64,000 nt of DNA from UBA6623 sp965238125 (GCA_965238125.1 OZ250179.1:5084001-5148000); one strand, 5' to 3'; counted from the first letter of the stretch, positions 8,940 through 18,570 are shown. Program-made: numbers and translations. Notes: a model not told the origin generated them from the sequence alone.

Positions 8940-9043
8940 AGCCGCGAAGCGGCGGCGGGAATATAGCCCAGGGTGGAGGGACGTGGGGCGGAACCCTGGG
9001 TAGGATCCCCCGCCCGCGCGAGCCCTGAAAGGGCGACAGGAAT
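8940..9043 (+). repeat. AGCCGCGAAGCGGCGG repeat (about 100 bp), copy 1 of 4
   Basis: Ordered blocks AGCCGCGAAGCGGCGGCGGG, ATATAGCCCAGGGTGGAG, CGGAACCCTGGGT and AGCCCTGAAAGGGCGACAGG. CCAGGGT/ACCCTGG and GCCCT/AGGGC can pair. Other copies are at 23323, 53753 and 61597. Confidence 0.85.
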
Positions 9044-9240
9044 CCCGTATTATGAATTGCCGCGCGTTCATGGAAACGAAACTCTTTCTGAAACTCAATA
9101 CCACGAAAATGTTATTAAGTGAAGAGCATTGCGCTTAGCCCGGTTCACCGGGCTTGGATTGCCAATAGGCCGGCCCTTCGAGGGCCGGTGTAGAGGGCTG
9201 GTCGTCCGATAGGAGGCCGTTTCAACGGCCTGTTCCTGGA

Positions 9241-10657
9241 CACTCTTGTCCAAATTAGCCTTTTGAGCGTGTAAGCCGGGGAGGCGGAACCTTTGTTAGG
9301 TTTGGGCTTGGGTTCAGGCCCATGAACCAATCCGTCCTGGGAGGTCCCGCCATGAGTCAAGTATGCAGTATTTTCTCTCAACTGTTAAAGCTGTTCCCGC
9401 GTGCGGAGTTTGAACAGGCCGTCCGCCAGCATCGCGGGGAGCGCCACGCCCGCGGCTTCACCTGCTGGGGACAGTTCGTCGCCATGCTGTTTTGCCAGCT
9501 CGGCCGTGCCCAGTCGCTGCGCGAGATCTGCGGCGGCCTGGCGGCCAGCCAAGGCAAGCTGCGGCATCTGGGCTTGTCCGCCGCTCCGCCGCGCTCGACG
9601 CTGGCCTACGCCAACCGGCAACGCCCCTGGCAGATCTACGAAACCGTCTTTCAGCAGCTGCTGGCGAAGTGCCGCGGCGCGGCGCCGGGCCACAAGTTCC
9701 GTTTCAAAAACAAGCTGCTGAGTCTGGACGCCAGCGTCATCGACCTGTGCGCCTCGCTGTTCGATTGGGCCCAGTTCCGGCGCACCAAAGGCGCCGTCAA
9801 GCTGCATCTGGTGCTCGACCACGACGGCTATTTGCCCAGCTTCTGCGTCGTCACCGACGGCAAGACGCCCGACCTGGCGCCGGCCCGCCAGATGTTGTTC
9901 GACCCCGGCACGATCGTGGTCTTCGACCGCGGTTACAACGACTACGACTGGTTCGCCGAGCTGAGCGAGCGGGGCGTTTTCTTTGTCACGCGATTGAAGC
10001 GCGGGGCCGACTACGAGGTTCTCGAACAGCGCCCGTTGCCGCGCCGCCCCGCAGGCGTGCGCCGCGACGAAGTGATCTTCTTTCCCTCGCTGGCCGCCAG
10101 CGGCTCCGAGGTGGTGTTCCGCCGCATCGAATATTACGACGCCGAGCAGCAGCGTACGCTGGTGTTTTTGACCAATCACCTGGAGCTGGCGGCTGCGACG
10201 ATCGCCGCCATTTATCAAGACCGCTGGCAGATCGAGCTGTTTTTCAAGGCCCTCAAGCAGAACCTGCGAGTGAAGACCTTCGTGGGCACCTCGGCGAACG
10301 CGCTGAAGATCCAGATCTGGACGGCGCTGATCGCGATTTTGCTGCTGCGTTACCTCAAGCTGCGGGCGCGCTGGGGCTGGAGCTTGTCCAATCTGGTCGC
10401 TTTGTTGCGGCAGCAGTTGTTTGTGCACCGCGAATTGTTCGCCTGGCTGGACGAACCGTTCCACCCGCCGCCGGGCAGCGAACCCGAGCCGCCGCGGCAA
10501 TTATTACTGACGGGAATGGAGGCCTAATTGGGACAGCAGCATGATTTCTATCTTGTCCAAAGCGGCAACCTGGTCCCCAGAGCAGCCCTTTGGCGAGGCT
10601 TTCTCGTGTGTTTTCAGCAGCCGTCTCTGCTCCGCCCAGCTAATTTGGACAGCAGTG
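9241..10657 (+). mobile_element. Complete IS4-type insertion sequence with 9-bp target duplication
   Basis: The terminal inverted repeats are CACTCTTGTCCAAATTAGC (9241-9259) and its near-complement GCTAATTTGGACAGCAGTG (10639-10657), differing at two positions. The 9-bp direct repeat GTTCCTGGA lies immediately outside both ends (9232-9240 and 10658-10666), as expected for a recent IS4-type insertion. The element is 1417 bp and carries a single transposase gene. Confidence 0.93.
9352..10527 (+). CDS. IS4-family transposase
   Basis: The 391-residue DDE transposase catalyses cut-and-paste movement of the surrounding element. The first catalytic Asp is in L-S-L-D-A-S, the second in V-V-F-D-R-G-Y-N-D-Y, and the Glu lies in the Y-x2-R-x3-E-x6-K signature (Y-Q-D-R-W-Q-I-E-L-F-F-K-A-L-K). 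Length and motif order are normal and the frame is intact, so it could be active. The ATG at 9352 is preferred over one at 9322 because GGGAGG lies 8 bases upstream and the protein then starts like its relatives. Confidence 0.93.
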   Translation: MSQVCSIFSQLLKLFPRAEFEQAVRQHRGERHARGFTCWGQFVAMLFCQLGRAQSLREICGGLAASQGKLRHLGLSAAPPRSTLAYANRQRPWQIYETVFQQLLAKCRGAAPGHKFRFKNKLLSLDASVIDLCASLFDWAQFRRTKGAVKLHLVLDHDGYLPSFCVVTDGKTPDLAPARQMLFDPGTIVVFDRGYNDYDWFAELSERGVFFVTRLKRGADYEVLEQRPLPRRPAGVRRDEVIFFPSLAASGSEVVFRRIEYYDAEQQRTLVFLTNHLELAAATIAAIYQDRWQIELFFKALKQNLRVKTFVGTSANALKIQIWTALIAILLLRYLKLRARWGWSLSNLVALLRQQLFVHRELFAWLDEPFHPPPGSEPEPPRQLLLTGMEA

Positions 10658-10796
10658 GTTCCTGGAAGGCTTTAGCCCTGGCCGCCGATTCTCCCATATT
10701 TATGTCGCGCACCCCCAACCGGAAGTCATCTCGCGGCGGCGGAGCGCGGCGGAAACCTGCTAAGATAGACGAGGTTTCCACCGTCCGGGGGAGAGT

Positions 10797-13313
10797 ATGC
10801 CTTACTCAGCGACATTCATATTGACCGCGACGACCGTGCTGCTGCTGGCGACCGGCCTGCCCGCGCCGCTCCCGGCCGCGGACACCGACATTACGAAGAT
10901 CATTGTCGAGCCCACCTCGATTGTTCTTTTCGAGGCCGCGAAGGGTCACGGCGTTCTGGTCACCGGAGTCAATAAGAACGGCGGGAAAATCGATCTCACC
11001 CACGAGGCCAAGCTCGAAGCCGCGGGCGGCAACGTGAGAATCGGCGAAGACGGGTTGATCTACGGCACGGGCCAAGGCGAGGCCAAAGTCAACGTCGCCG
11101 CCGCTGGGCATTCGGCCGAGCTCAGCGTCACCGTCCATGACATGAGCCAAGAGCGTTCGCTCACCTTTGTCCGCGACGTCATGCCGGTTCTCAACAAGCT
11201 CGGTTGCACGGCGGGTGCGTGCCACGGCTCGGCGAAAGGCAAAAACGGCTTCAAGATGTCGCTGCGCGGATATGATCCGAAGTTCGACTACGACGCCCTG
11301 CTCTATGAAATTTCGGGTCGCCGCGTCAACCGCGCCGCGCCCGCCGACAGCCTGATGATCACCAAGCCGACCCAGGCGGTTCCTCACCAGGGCGGCTATG
11401 TGTTGGCCGACGAGGGGTACAAGCAAGACATTCTGCAATGGATTGCAGAGGGCGCCGTTTTCGGCGACAGTGAAAAAGACGGCGTGGTCAAGCTGGAAGT
11501 GTTCCCGAAGGAAATCTTCATGGAGCGTCCCGGCATGCGGCAGCAAGTACTGGTGACGGCCCATTACGGCGACGGCACGGTGCGCGACGTGACGCGCGAG
11601 GCCTCGATCAAGAGTAATGTCGAGACCGTGGCGGCGGTGGGCGAAGGCGCCGAGCACGCCCCGACGGCGGTGCGGCCCGGTCCGGCGGCGCTTTCCGCCG
11701 GGCAGTCGCTGGTGGCCGAACGGATCGGCGAAGCCGCCTTGCAGGTGCGCTACGAGGGCAAATTCGTCACCGTGCCGATCACGGTGCTGAATCCCGAACC
11801 GGGCTTCGCATGGACGAACCCGCCCCAATACAATTTCATCGACGAGCAGATCGATGCCAAGCTCGAGCGCCTTAAGATCGAGCCCTCGCCGCTTGCCGAC
11901 GACGCGACGTTCCTGCGGCGCGTGTACCTCGATTTGAACGGCATTCCCCCGACGCCCAAACAAGCGCGCGCTTTTCTGGAAGACCCCGAGAAATCCCGCC
12001 TCAAACGGCAGCGGCTGATCGACGAGCTAATCAAGCGTAAGGAGTACGTCGACCATTGGGCTCACAAGTGGGGCGACCTGCTGCAGAGCAACCGCAAGTA
12101 TCTGGGCGAAAAGGGCACCTGGGCGTTCCACCAATGGATTCGCGATTCAATCGCGGCCAACAAGCCCTACGACGACATGGTGCGCGAGCTGATCACCTCG
12201 GTCGGCAGCACGTACCAGAATCCGGCGGCGAACTTCTTCCGCGTCAACGACGACCCCAAGGCGGCGCTTGAAACAACGACCCAGCTCTTCATGGGCGTGC
12301 GGATGGTCTGCGCTAATTGCCACGACCACCCCTTCGAGCGCTGGACGCAGAACCAATACTACGAACTAGCGGCCTTCTTCGCGGCCGTGGGCATCAAGCC
12401 GGGCTTTGACGACGACGAGCAAATCGTCTACGTCAAACGCGACGACGACCGTATCAAATATCCCACCAACGGCCAATACGCCGACCCGAAATACCTCGTT
12501 GCGGCCGCCGGAGCGCCGCCGATTCCCGACGACGGTGATCGCCGCGAAGCGTTGGCCGCCTGGCTGACGTCCGACAAGAACCCGTTCTTTGCCCGCGCCA
12601 TCACGAACCGGCTATGGAGCTACTTGATGGGCCGCGGCATCATCGATCCCGTCGATGATGTTCGGGCTTCGAATCCCCCGGTAAACGAGGCGCTGCTGGC
12701 GGCCTTGGCCGACGATTTCATCGCAAGCGGATACGATTTGCAGCACGTCATTCGCACCATTGTGAACTCGCGCGCCTATCAGGCCTCGATCGAAACCAAC
12801 AAATGGAACGAAACCGACGAGACGAATTTTTCGCGCTTCAAACCCAGACGGCTGCCGGCGGAGACGATGCTCGACGCCATTGCGATCGCAACCGGTTCGC
12901 AGCTCGAGTTCGAGGGCGTACCGAAGGGTTTTCGCGCGCAAGAGTTGCCCGACTCCTTCGTCGGCAAGGGCGGCTTCCTCGACGTTTTCGGCCGCCCGCA
13001 GCGCGAGTCGCCTTGCGAGTGCGAGCGCCGCGACAACGTCAGCCTCTCGCACGCGATGAACCTCGTCAACGGCCCGACGCTGGCCGAAGCGATCGCGGAC
13101 CCGGAGGGACGCGTCGCCACCGCCATTCTCGCGGGCAAGTCGAGCAAAGACCTGGTCGAGGAGTTGTATCTAGCAACCTACAGCCGCTCGCCGACGGCGA
13201 GCGAATATGACACAGCGCTGACCTACATCGACAAGGGTCCCAGCCGTGCCTCCCGCGCCCAAGACTTGCTCTGGGCGCTGGTCAACAGCAACGCATTTCT
13301 GTTTAACCGCTAA
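10797..13313 (+). CDS. Planctomycete-cytochrome / DUF1549 / DUF1553 secreted protein
   Basis: The 838 residues have a signal peptide (1-28), an Ig-like BIG2 domain (about 33-113), a haem-binding-like motif C-T-A-G-A-C-H (137-143, CX4CH), a second Ig-like stretch (about 230-340), DUF1549 (about 355-560, including C-A-N-C-H-D-H-P-F-E) and DUF1553 (about 590-830). Proteins of this architecture are abundant in Planctomycetota and Solibacter-like bacteria and are often paired with DUF1501 genes. A role in periplasmic redox chemistry or polymer degradation is suspected but unproven. No DUF1501 partner is adjacent here. The next gene is a convergent MFS transporter. Confidence 0.88.
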   Translation: MPYSATFILTATTVLLLATGLPAPLPAADTDITKIIVEPTSIVLFEAAKGHGVLVTGVNKNGGKIDLTHEAKLEAAGGNVRIGEDGLIYGTGQGEAKVNVAAAGHSAELSVTVHDMSQERSLTFVRDVMPVLNKLGCTAGACHGSAKGKNGFKMSLRGYDPKFDYDALLYEISGRRVNRAAPADSLMITKPTQAVPHQGGYVLADEGYKQDILQWIAEGAVFGDSEKDGVVKLEVFPKEIFMERPGMRQQVLVTAHYGDGTVRDVTREASIKSNVETVAAVGEGAEHAPTAVRPGPAALSAGQSLVAERIGEAALQVRYEGKFVTVPITVLNPEPGFAWTNPPQYNFIDEQIDAKLERLKIEPSPLADDATFLRRVYLDLNGIPPTPKQARAFLEDPEKSRLKRQRLIDELIKRKEYVDHWAHKWGDLLQSNRKYLGEKGTWAFHQWIRDSIAANKPYDDMVRELITSVGSTYQNPAANFFRVNDDPKAALETTTQLFMGVRMVCANCHDHPFERWTQNQYYELAAFFAAVGIKPGFDDDEQIVYVKRDDDRIKYPTNGQYADPKYLVAAAGAPPIPDDGDRREALAAWLTSDKNPFFARAITNRLWSYLMGRGIIDPVDDVRASNPPVNEALLAALADDFIASGYDLQHVIRTIVNSRAYQASIETNKWNETDETNFSRFKPRRLPAETMLDAIAIATGSQLEFEGVPKGFRAQELPDSFVGKGGFLDVFGRPQRESPCECERRDNVSLSHAMNLVNGPTLAEAIADPEGRVATAILAGKSSKDLVEELYLATYSRSPTASEYDTALTYIDKGPSRASRAQDLLWALVNSNAFLFNR

Positions 13314-13345
13314 GGGGAAGGCCGCGCCGGCGGTCCGCCTAACCC

Positions 13346-13413
13346 GGTAGTGACCGTGACCGGCACTCGTGCCGGTCCTAGTCAACAGTAGTGACCGGCT
13401 CTCAGCCGGTCAC
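13346..13413. repeat. Twin-hairpin GACCGGCACTCGTGCCGGTC element, copy 1 of 3
   Basis: Stem 1 is GACCGGCACTCGTGCCGGTC; the linker is CCTAGTCAACAGTAG; stem 2 is GACCGGCTCTCAGCCGGTC. It lies between convergent genes and could also terminate transcription, although no T run follows. Copies at 36595 and 42160 keep the layout with a changed stem 2. Confidence 0.85.
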
Positions 13414-13418
13414 ACCGC

Positions 13419-14651
13419 CTACTGCGCTTCACCGCCGCGCGGCAGCTTCAAAGCCAACAAGAACCCCGCCAACGGAAGCACGGCCAAGACCCGAAACACC
13501 GGCTCGATGCCCACGCGATCGGCGAACCAGCCCAGCACCGGTCCGCAGAAAACCCCCGCCACGCCCCAGGCAAAGCCCATCATCAAGGCGCTGACCGTCG
13601 CCCCTTGCGACGGAACCAATGCCTGAGCCATAACAACGATCACGGGAATCGTCAGCAATAGGAATGTCGCGCCGATATAGAGCCACAAGATCGACTGCCA
13701 CCCGGTTGTCTCGACAAAGAGGGCCAAGAACGGCGCTGCGGCGATCATCGAGATCAACACGACGCGGCGTCCGCCGATGTGGTCGGAAAGGCTGCCGCCC
13801 AGAAACGATCCCGTGGCGGCGCTGAGGAAGAACACCGTGAGCCCGAGGCTTGCTTGCTGAAACGAGAAGCCGCGCTCGGTATAGAGGTAGAGCGTCAAAA
13901 ACTGTCCCATGCCCACCTGCACCAGGGAGCGCAGTACTACGAGTGAATAGTGCAGCGAGAGCGGCTTCCAGAACCGCTTCAAGAGGCCGTAATCGACCCC
14001 GTGCGCGGACCCGCCATCCGTCACCGGTTGCGGCAGTTTCCAAAGCAAGAATCCCGTCACGACAAACCCGGGAATCGCCGTCCAGCTCAGCGAAGCGGTT
14101 CCGAACTGCTCGACGATCATCGAAAAATAGGTCGGCCCCAGCGACAAACCGAATGTCCCCGAAGTGATGAAAATTCCGACCGACAGGCCTTTGCGGGTCC
14201 CGCCGGCAACAGACGCTTCCTTGGTGCTGAGCGGATGGAACGCCGCAACGGCCACTCCCCCTAGAAAGACCAGGCCCAGCAGAGATGGAAAGCCCGTCGC
14301 CCAAAAAAGACCCGATAGAAACAGCCCCGCCGCCGCCGGGCTCAGCGCGGTGAACAAGCGGCTATGGACGCGGTCGGCCAGCAGCCCGAAGGGAAGCTGC
14401 AGGACCGACGACGAGAACATGAACGTGCCGCCTAGCGTCCCGGCCTGCGTGAACGATAGGCCGAAGCGCTCGACCAACAGCGGCTGCAACGTGCCCGTAA
14501 CGCTCGAATAGAGATCGACGCTCCAGTGACCCAGCGAAAGCAGCGCCAAGCGCCCGCGGGCCAAAGGAGCGGGCCTCGATGCCCTCGCCGGCGCCGCTGC
14601 GGGCGCGGGCGGGGTCACGACGAGAGTTTCCGGTGCGGCCGTGGTTTTCAT
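13419..14651 (-). CDS. MFS transporter, fosmidomycin-resistance-like
   Basis: The 410 residues form 12 hydrophobic segments typical of the major facilitator superfamily. After an Ala/Pro-rich cytosolic head (residues 1-35), the first helix contains S-L-G-H-W-S-V-D-L-Y-S, and A-F-H-P appears in helix 4-5, both characteristic of the Fsr-like group. The substrate cannot be read from sequence; export of a drug or small metabolite is likely. ATG 14651 is chosen over an upstream ATG at 14714, whose extra 21 residues are Arg/Pro-rich and not family-like. It diverges from the act cluster. Confidence 0.85.
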   Translation of the reverse strand: MKTTAAPETLVVTPPAPAAAPARASRPAPLARGRLALLSLGHWSVDLYSSVTGTLQPLLVERFGLSFTQAGTLGGTFMFSSSVLQLPFGLLADRVHSRLFTALSPAAAGLFLSGLFWATGFPSLLGLVFLGGVAVAAFHPLSTKEASVAGGTRKGLSVGIFITSGTFGLSLGPTYFSMIVEQFGTASLSWTAIPGFVVTGFLLWKLPQPVTDGGSAHGVDYGLLKRFWKPLSLHYSLVVLRSLVQVGMGQFLTLYLYTERGFSFQQASLGLTVFFLSAATGSFLGGSLSDHIGGRRVVLISMIAAAPFLALFVETTGWQSILWLYIGATFLLLTIPVIVVMAQALVPSQGATVSALMMGFAWGVAGVFCGPVLGWFADRVGIEPVFRVLAVLPLAGFLLALKLPRGGEAQ

Positions 14652-15016
14652 TGCAATTCCCGGGCGGCGTCTCAAGCGAGGCGACGTCGGGAAACACCAA
14701 GTCCCGCTCTCCAAGCGATAGCCCGGAGCACAAACCGAACAAGACTGGACGGAAACAAATGAGACCGGTAATCGGGTGAGCGCCCCGCCCGGGCTCGGAT
14801 CTCCGAAAGTGAATTCTTATGATACTGGGGATTTCACCGCCAAGCGCCACGAAGCTTGTCGCGAGCGGTGCGGATCGGACCACGGCGTCTCGGCGTCCCC
14901 TAGACCTTCCCTACCCTCGATTATTTCCGCGCAAACCTAGAGAACGCCCACTTCACGGCCGAAACGATTGTTTGACGGCGCGCGAGGCGCCTGGAAGTTG
15001 TCTTGGCGGCAGTGAC
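14652..15016. other. Divergent intergenic region between MFS gene and actA
   Basis: It must contain the promoters for the minus-strand transporter and the plus-strand respiratory cluster. I see no clear sigma-70 boxes, no large inverted repeat and no gene. The actA start has only a weak purine-rich binding site. Confidence 0.4.
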
Positions 15017-15592
15017 ATGAGCCGGATTTTTTCGAAGACATTGGATCGGAACTTGCGGATCGGCCTTGTCTTGACCCTCGGTCTGGTGATCGGGGGCGTT
15101 TCGCTGCTCGCGCATTTGGGCAGCCCCGACGTAACCGATACCGGATACCAGCCCAAACAGCCGGTCCCGTTTTCGCACAAACTCCATGCCGGCAACCTCG
15201 GGATGGATTGCCACCAGCGGGTTCGAAAGCAAAGCGAGCTGCTGGCGAAAGTGCGAGAAAGCGCCGCGGCGGACAAGCCGATTCCCTGGGTCCGCGTCCA
15301 CAAAGTTCCCGAATACGCCTATTTCGACCACCAAGCGCATCTGACGGCGGGAGTGAGTTGCGTGAGTTGTCACGGGCGGATCGACCAAATGAAGGAAGTG
15401 CGGCAGGTAGCGCCGCTGAGCATGAGTTGATGCCTGGACTGCCACCGCAACCCGGCTCCGCACCTGCGTCCGCGCGAGTACCTGACCCAGCTCGACTGGC
15501 AACCGTCGCGCGACGACGCCGAGATCGGCCGCGAGATCATGGCGGCGAATTCCATTCGGCCGCCCGAACACTGCTCGGGATGTCACCGATGA
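15017..15592 (+). pseudogene. actA: Alternative complex III multihaem cytochrome subunit, damaged
   Basis: It encodes the membrane-anchored cytochrome c subunit of alternative complex III (quinol:cytochrome c oxidoreductase). The frame of 191 residues has an N-terminal membrane anchor (about 13-35) and haem motifs C-V-S-C-H, C-L-D-C-H and C-S-G-C-H. ActA normally has five haems. Here G-M-D-C runs directly into C-H-Q-R-V-R-K in a merged form, so a segment of roughly 25-30 residues with two CxxCH motifs appears to be deleted. A TGA at 15428-15430 lies just before C-L-D-C-H, where relatives have Trp. The stop at 15590 overlaps the actB ATG, so operon structure is preserved. A real pseudogene or a consensus error are both possible. 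Confidence 0.85.
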
Positions 15593-18567
15593 GTCAACAA
15601 TCGAATTCGTCACGCGGGCGGACCTATTGGCGCAGCCTCGATCAGCTTGCCGATCGGGATGATTTCCGCCGCTGGTTGCATCGTGAGTTTCCCGAAAACG
15701 CCGAGGAGCTGTCCGCTCCGTCGCGCCGATCGATGTTGAAGTTGATGGCGGCGTCGTTCGGGCTGGCGGGTCTGACGGCCTGCCGGCGGCCGGTGGAACA
15801 CATCATGCCCTTCAGCCGCGGCGTCGAGGACATGATCCCAGGCAAGGCGGTCTACTACGCGACGAGCACGACTCGGGGCGGCGTTTCGACCGGGTTGCTG
15901 GTGGAGTCCAACGACGGGCGACCGACCAAAATCGAGGGGAACCCGAAACATCCGTCGAGCTTCGGGGCGGCCTCGGCCTTCGACCAAGCGACGGTGTTAG
16001 GGCTCTATGACCCGGACCGCTCGAAGGCGGTGATGCACGAGGGCGGGCGCTCGAATTGGGATGAGTTCGAGGCGTTCACGAGAAGTCATTTCGGCTCGCA
16101 AAGGGATGGCGCCGGAATGTGGTTTCTGAGCGAAACCACGCAATCGCCCACGATGGAGAGCTTGCGGGACGAGGCGTTGCGCACGTTTCCCAAGGCTCGC
16201 TGGGTCGAATACGAACCCTTGGTTTCGGGCGAACCCTTAGCCGGGGCGCGGATCGCCTTCGGCCGCCCGGCGGCCGCGCGACATCACTTCGACAAAGCCG
16301 ACGTCATCGTCTCGCTCGACTGCGACTTTCTGGGACAGGACTCGGAAACGACGATTCCCGTGCGGGAGTTTTCCCGCCGCCGCCGAGTCTCCTCCGAAGC
16401 CGACTCGATGAATCGGCTCTACGCCGCCGAGGCGCAGTACACCATGACCGGCGCGATGGCGGACCATCGCTTGCGCGTGCGAGTAGGCGACACCGCCGCG
16501 CTCATCGTTGCCTTGGCACGCGAGCTGAAACTGCTGCCCTCGGTCAAGTTGAAAATCCTCAACAACGGCGTTTCGAAGCAAGACAAGTGGGTCGCAGCCG
16601 TCGCGCGTGATCTCGAGCACAATCGCGGTCTAGGGTTGGTCGTCGCCGGCCCTCGACAACCGGCTCCCGTGCATGCACTGGCGCATTGGATCAACGAAGT
16701 CCTCGGCAATGTCGGCCAAACCGTGAGCTACACGGAACCGACCGGCGACGCCGGCGGGCCGCGAGGTATTGCGGAACTGGCAAAGGCGATGGCGGCCGGT
16801 GAGGTCGGAACGCTGGTCATGCTGGGAGGCAACCCGGCGTACGACGCCCCGGCGGATCTGAAGTTCGCGGAGAGCTTAGAGAAGGTTCCCGTCAGCATCC
16901 ACTTGGGGATCGACGTCAACGAGACGGCGGCACTCGCGACCTGGCATCTGCCCCGCGCGCACGATCTCGAAACTTGGGGCGACGGGCGGGCGCATGACGG
17001 CACGGTGACGTTCCAACAACCACTGATCGAACCGCTCTACGGCGGTAGGTCGGCCATGGAAGTTCTTGCGCTTGCGTCGGGAAATAGAGACCACAAAGGT
17101 TACGATCTAGTTCGCAATTTCTGGTTCGCGCAATGGGCAGGCCCGACCACGGGAAACAGCCCGGAGCAACCGGAAGCAGCGGCAGCAACGGAAAAAAGAT
17201 GGCGGCGCTGCCTGCACGACGGCCTGTTACCCGACTCGGCCCGACCCGCCATCCAGGTTTCGGTCGATCGCGCGGCGGTGAAGCAAGCGGCGAGCGCGTT
17301 GCGGCCCGCCGGGCCCGCCGATCTGGAAGTCGCCTTCTACGCCGATTCGTGCGTCTGGGGCGGGCGCTTCGCCAACAACGGTTGGCTGCAAGAAGCCCCC
17401 GACCCGATGACCAAACTCACCTGGGACAACGCGGCGCTGGTAAGCCCCGCGACCGCCGAGTCGCTGGGCGTCGAGACCGGCGATGTGGTCGCCATCGAAG
17501 TCGCGGGCGCGGCAGTCGAGATGCCTGTGTGGGTCCAGCCGGGCCATGCCGACAACGCAATCTCGTTGGCGCTCGGCTACGGACGCACGCGGGCCGGGCG
17601 AGTCGGAAACGGCGTCGGGCACAGCGCGTATCCGATTCGCACCTCGACCGGGATGGGCTTCCGCTCGGGCGCGAGCATGCGTAAGATCGGCCGGCATCAC
17701 GTTTTCGCATCGACCCAAGAGCATCACAGCATGGAAGGCCGCCCGCTGGTGCGCGAGGCGACGCTGGGCGAGTATGCCGAGCATCCCGAGTTCGCCACGG
17801 AAGCGGTCGAGCACCCGCCTTTGCTCTCGCTCTACGAAGAGCCCTCCTACGACGAGGGTTATCAGTGGGGCATGTCGATCGATCTGAATTCCTGCATTGG
17901 TTGCAACGGTTGCCTGGTCGCCTGCCAATCGGAAAACAACATTCCGATTGTCGGCAGGCAGGAAGTACTCAACGGCCGCGAGATGCACTGGATTCGCCTG
18001 GACCGCTATTACACCGGCGACCCCGAGGAGCCCGAAGCCGTCTCGCAGCCGGTCAACTGTCAGCAATGCGAAAACGCCCCTTGTGAAAACGTCTGCCCGG
18101 TGCAGGCCACGGTGCACAGCCCCGAAGGCCTCAACGACATGACCTACAACCGCTGCGTGGGGACGCGGTATTGCGCCAACAACTGTCCCTACAAAGTGCG
18201 GCGGTTCAATTACCTCGACTTTCACGAAGGCATCGAGGAAAGCCAACAAATGGCCTTCAACCCCAATGTCACCGTGCGTGTGCGCGGCGTGATGGAAAAG
18301 TGCACCTACTGCGTGCAGCGCATCCAAGAAAAGAAAATCACCGCTCGCGCCGAGGGCCGCCAAGTAGCCGACGGCGAGATCAAGACCGCTTGCCAGCAGA
18401 CCTGCCCGGCCGAGGCGATTGTCTTCGGCAATATCAACGACCCGGAAAGCCGCGTCGCCAAGCTGAAGCAACAAAACCGCGATTATGCGCTGCTGGGCGA
18501 GTTGAATACGAAACCGCGCACGACCTTTCTGGCGAAGCTGCGAAATCCCAACCCGGAGTTGACCTAG
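15589..18567 (+). CDS. actB: Alternative complex III molybdopterin-like / iron-sulfur subunit
   Basis: The 992 residues combine a molybdopterin-oxidoreductase-like domain (about 50-730) with a four-cluster ferredoxin domain (about 760-970). The N-terminus has an R-R-S-M-L-K-L-M-A-A-S sequence resembling a Tat signal (about 44-65). Cluster-binding cysteines are seen in C-I-G-C-N-G-C-L-V-A-C, C-Q-Q-C-E-N-A-P-C-E-N-V-C-P, C-V-G-T-R-Y-C-A-N-N-C-P and C-T-Y-C with C-Q-Q-T-C-P. In known complexes this subunit carries 4Fe-4S and 3Fe-4S clusters but no molybdopterin. ATG 15589 overlaps the actA stop (ATGA), so translation is coupled. The frame is intact. Confidence 0.95.
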   Translation: MSQQSNSSRGRTYWRSLDQLADRDDFRRWLHREFPENAEELSAPSRRSMLKLMAASFGLAGLTACRRPVEHIMPFSRGVEDMIPGKAVYYATSTTRGGVSTGLLVESNDGRPTKIEGNPKHPSSFGAASAFDQATVLGLYDPDRSKAVMHEGGRSNWDEFEAFTRSHFGSQRDGAGMWFLSETTQSPTMESLRDEALRTFPKARWVEYEPLVSGEPLAGARIAFGRPAAARHHFDKADVIVSLDCDFLGQDSETTIPVREFSRRRRVSSEADSMNRLYAAEAQYTMTGAMADHRLRVRVGDTAALIVALARELKLLPSVKLKILNNGVSKQDKWVAAVARDLEHNRGLGLVVAGPRQPAPVHALAHWINEVLGNVGQTVSYTEPTGDAGGPRGIAELAKAMAAGEVGTLVMLGGNPAYDAPADLKFAESLEKVPVSIHLGIDVNETAALATWHLPRAHDLETWGDGRAHDGTVTFQQPLIEPLYGGRSAMEVLALASGNRDHKGYDLVRNFWFAQWAGPTTGNSPEQPEAAAATEKRWRRCLHDGLLPDSARPAIQVSVDRAAVKQAASALRPAGPADLEVAFYADSCVWGGRFANNGWLQEAPDPMTKLTWDNAALVSPATAESLGVETGDVVAIEVAGAAVEMPVWVQPGHADNAISLALGYGRTRAGRVGNGVGHSAYPIRTSTGMGFRSGASMRKIGRHHVFASTQEHHSMEGRPLVREATLGEYAEHPEFATEAVEHPPLLSLYEEPSYDEGYQWGMSIDLNSCIGCNGCLVACQSENNIPIVGRQEVLNGREMHWIRLDRYYTGDPEEPEAVSQPVNCQQCENAPCENVCPVQATVHSPEGLNDMTYNRCVGTRYCANNCPYKVRRFNYLDFHEGIEESQQMAFNPNVTVRVRGVMEKCTYCVQRIQEKKITARAEGRQVADGEIKTACQQTCPAEAIVFGNINDPESRVAKLKQQNRDYALLGELNTKPRTTFLAKLRNPNPELT

Positions 18568-18570
18568 GCC

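Larger units (their letters stand above)
8476..9240. other. Repeat-filled gap up to the IS4 insertion
   Basis: No supported gene. It holds a palindrome copy (8662-8684), an inverted pair around ATTTATGTCGCGC (8735-8807), a roughly 100-bp AGCCGCGAAGCGGCGG repeat (8940-9043) and short hairpins such as GGCCGGCCCTTCGAGGGCC near 9160. Confidence 0.6.

Noticed and set aside
9385..10500. A 371-codon minus-strand frame opposite the IS4 transposase
   Set aside because: The plus strand has the full DDE signature and terminal repeats; the minus frame is a shadow.
13346..13413. Twin hairpin as an ordinary terminator of the DUF1553 gene
   Set aside because: No T run follows either stem, and the same element occurs upstream of gspE where no terminator is required. 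A barrier effect remains possible.
15428..15430. TGA read generally as Trp, or as selenocysteine
   Set aside because: actC, actD, coxA and others end in TGA with overlapping starts, so TGA is a stop here. No SECIS-like hairpin is evident just downstream, and the expected residue is Trp.
17227..18474. A 415-codon minus-strand frame opposite actB
   Set aside because: Antisense shadow of the iron-sulfur domain; composition and lack of motifs exclude a real gene.
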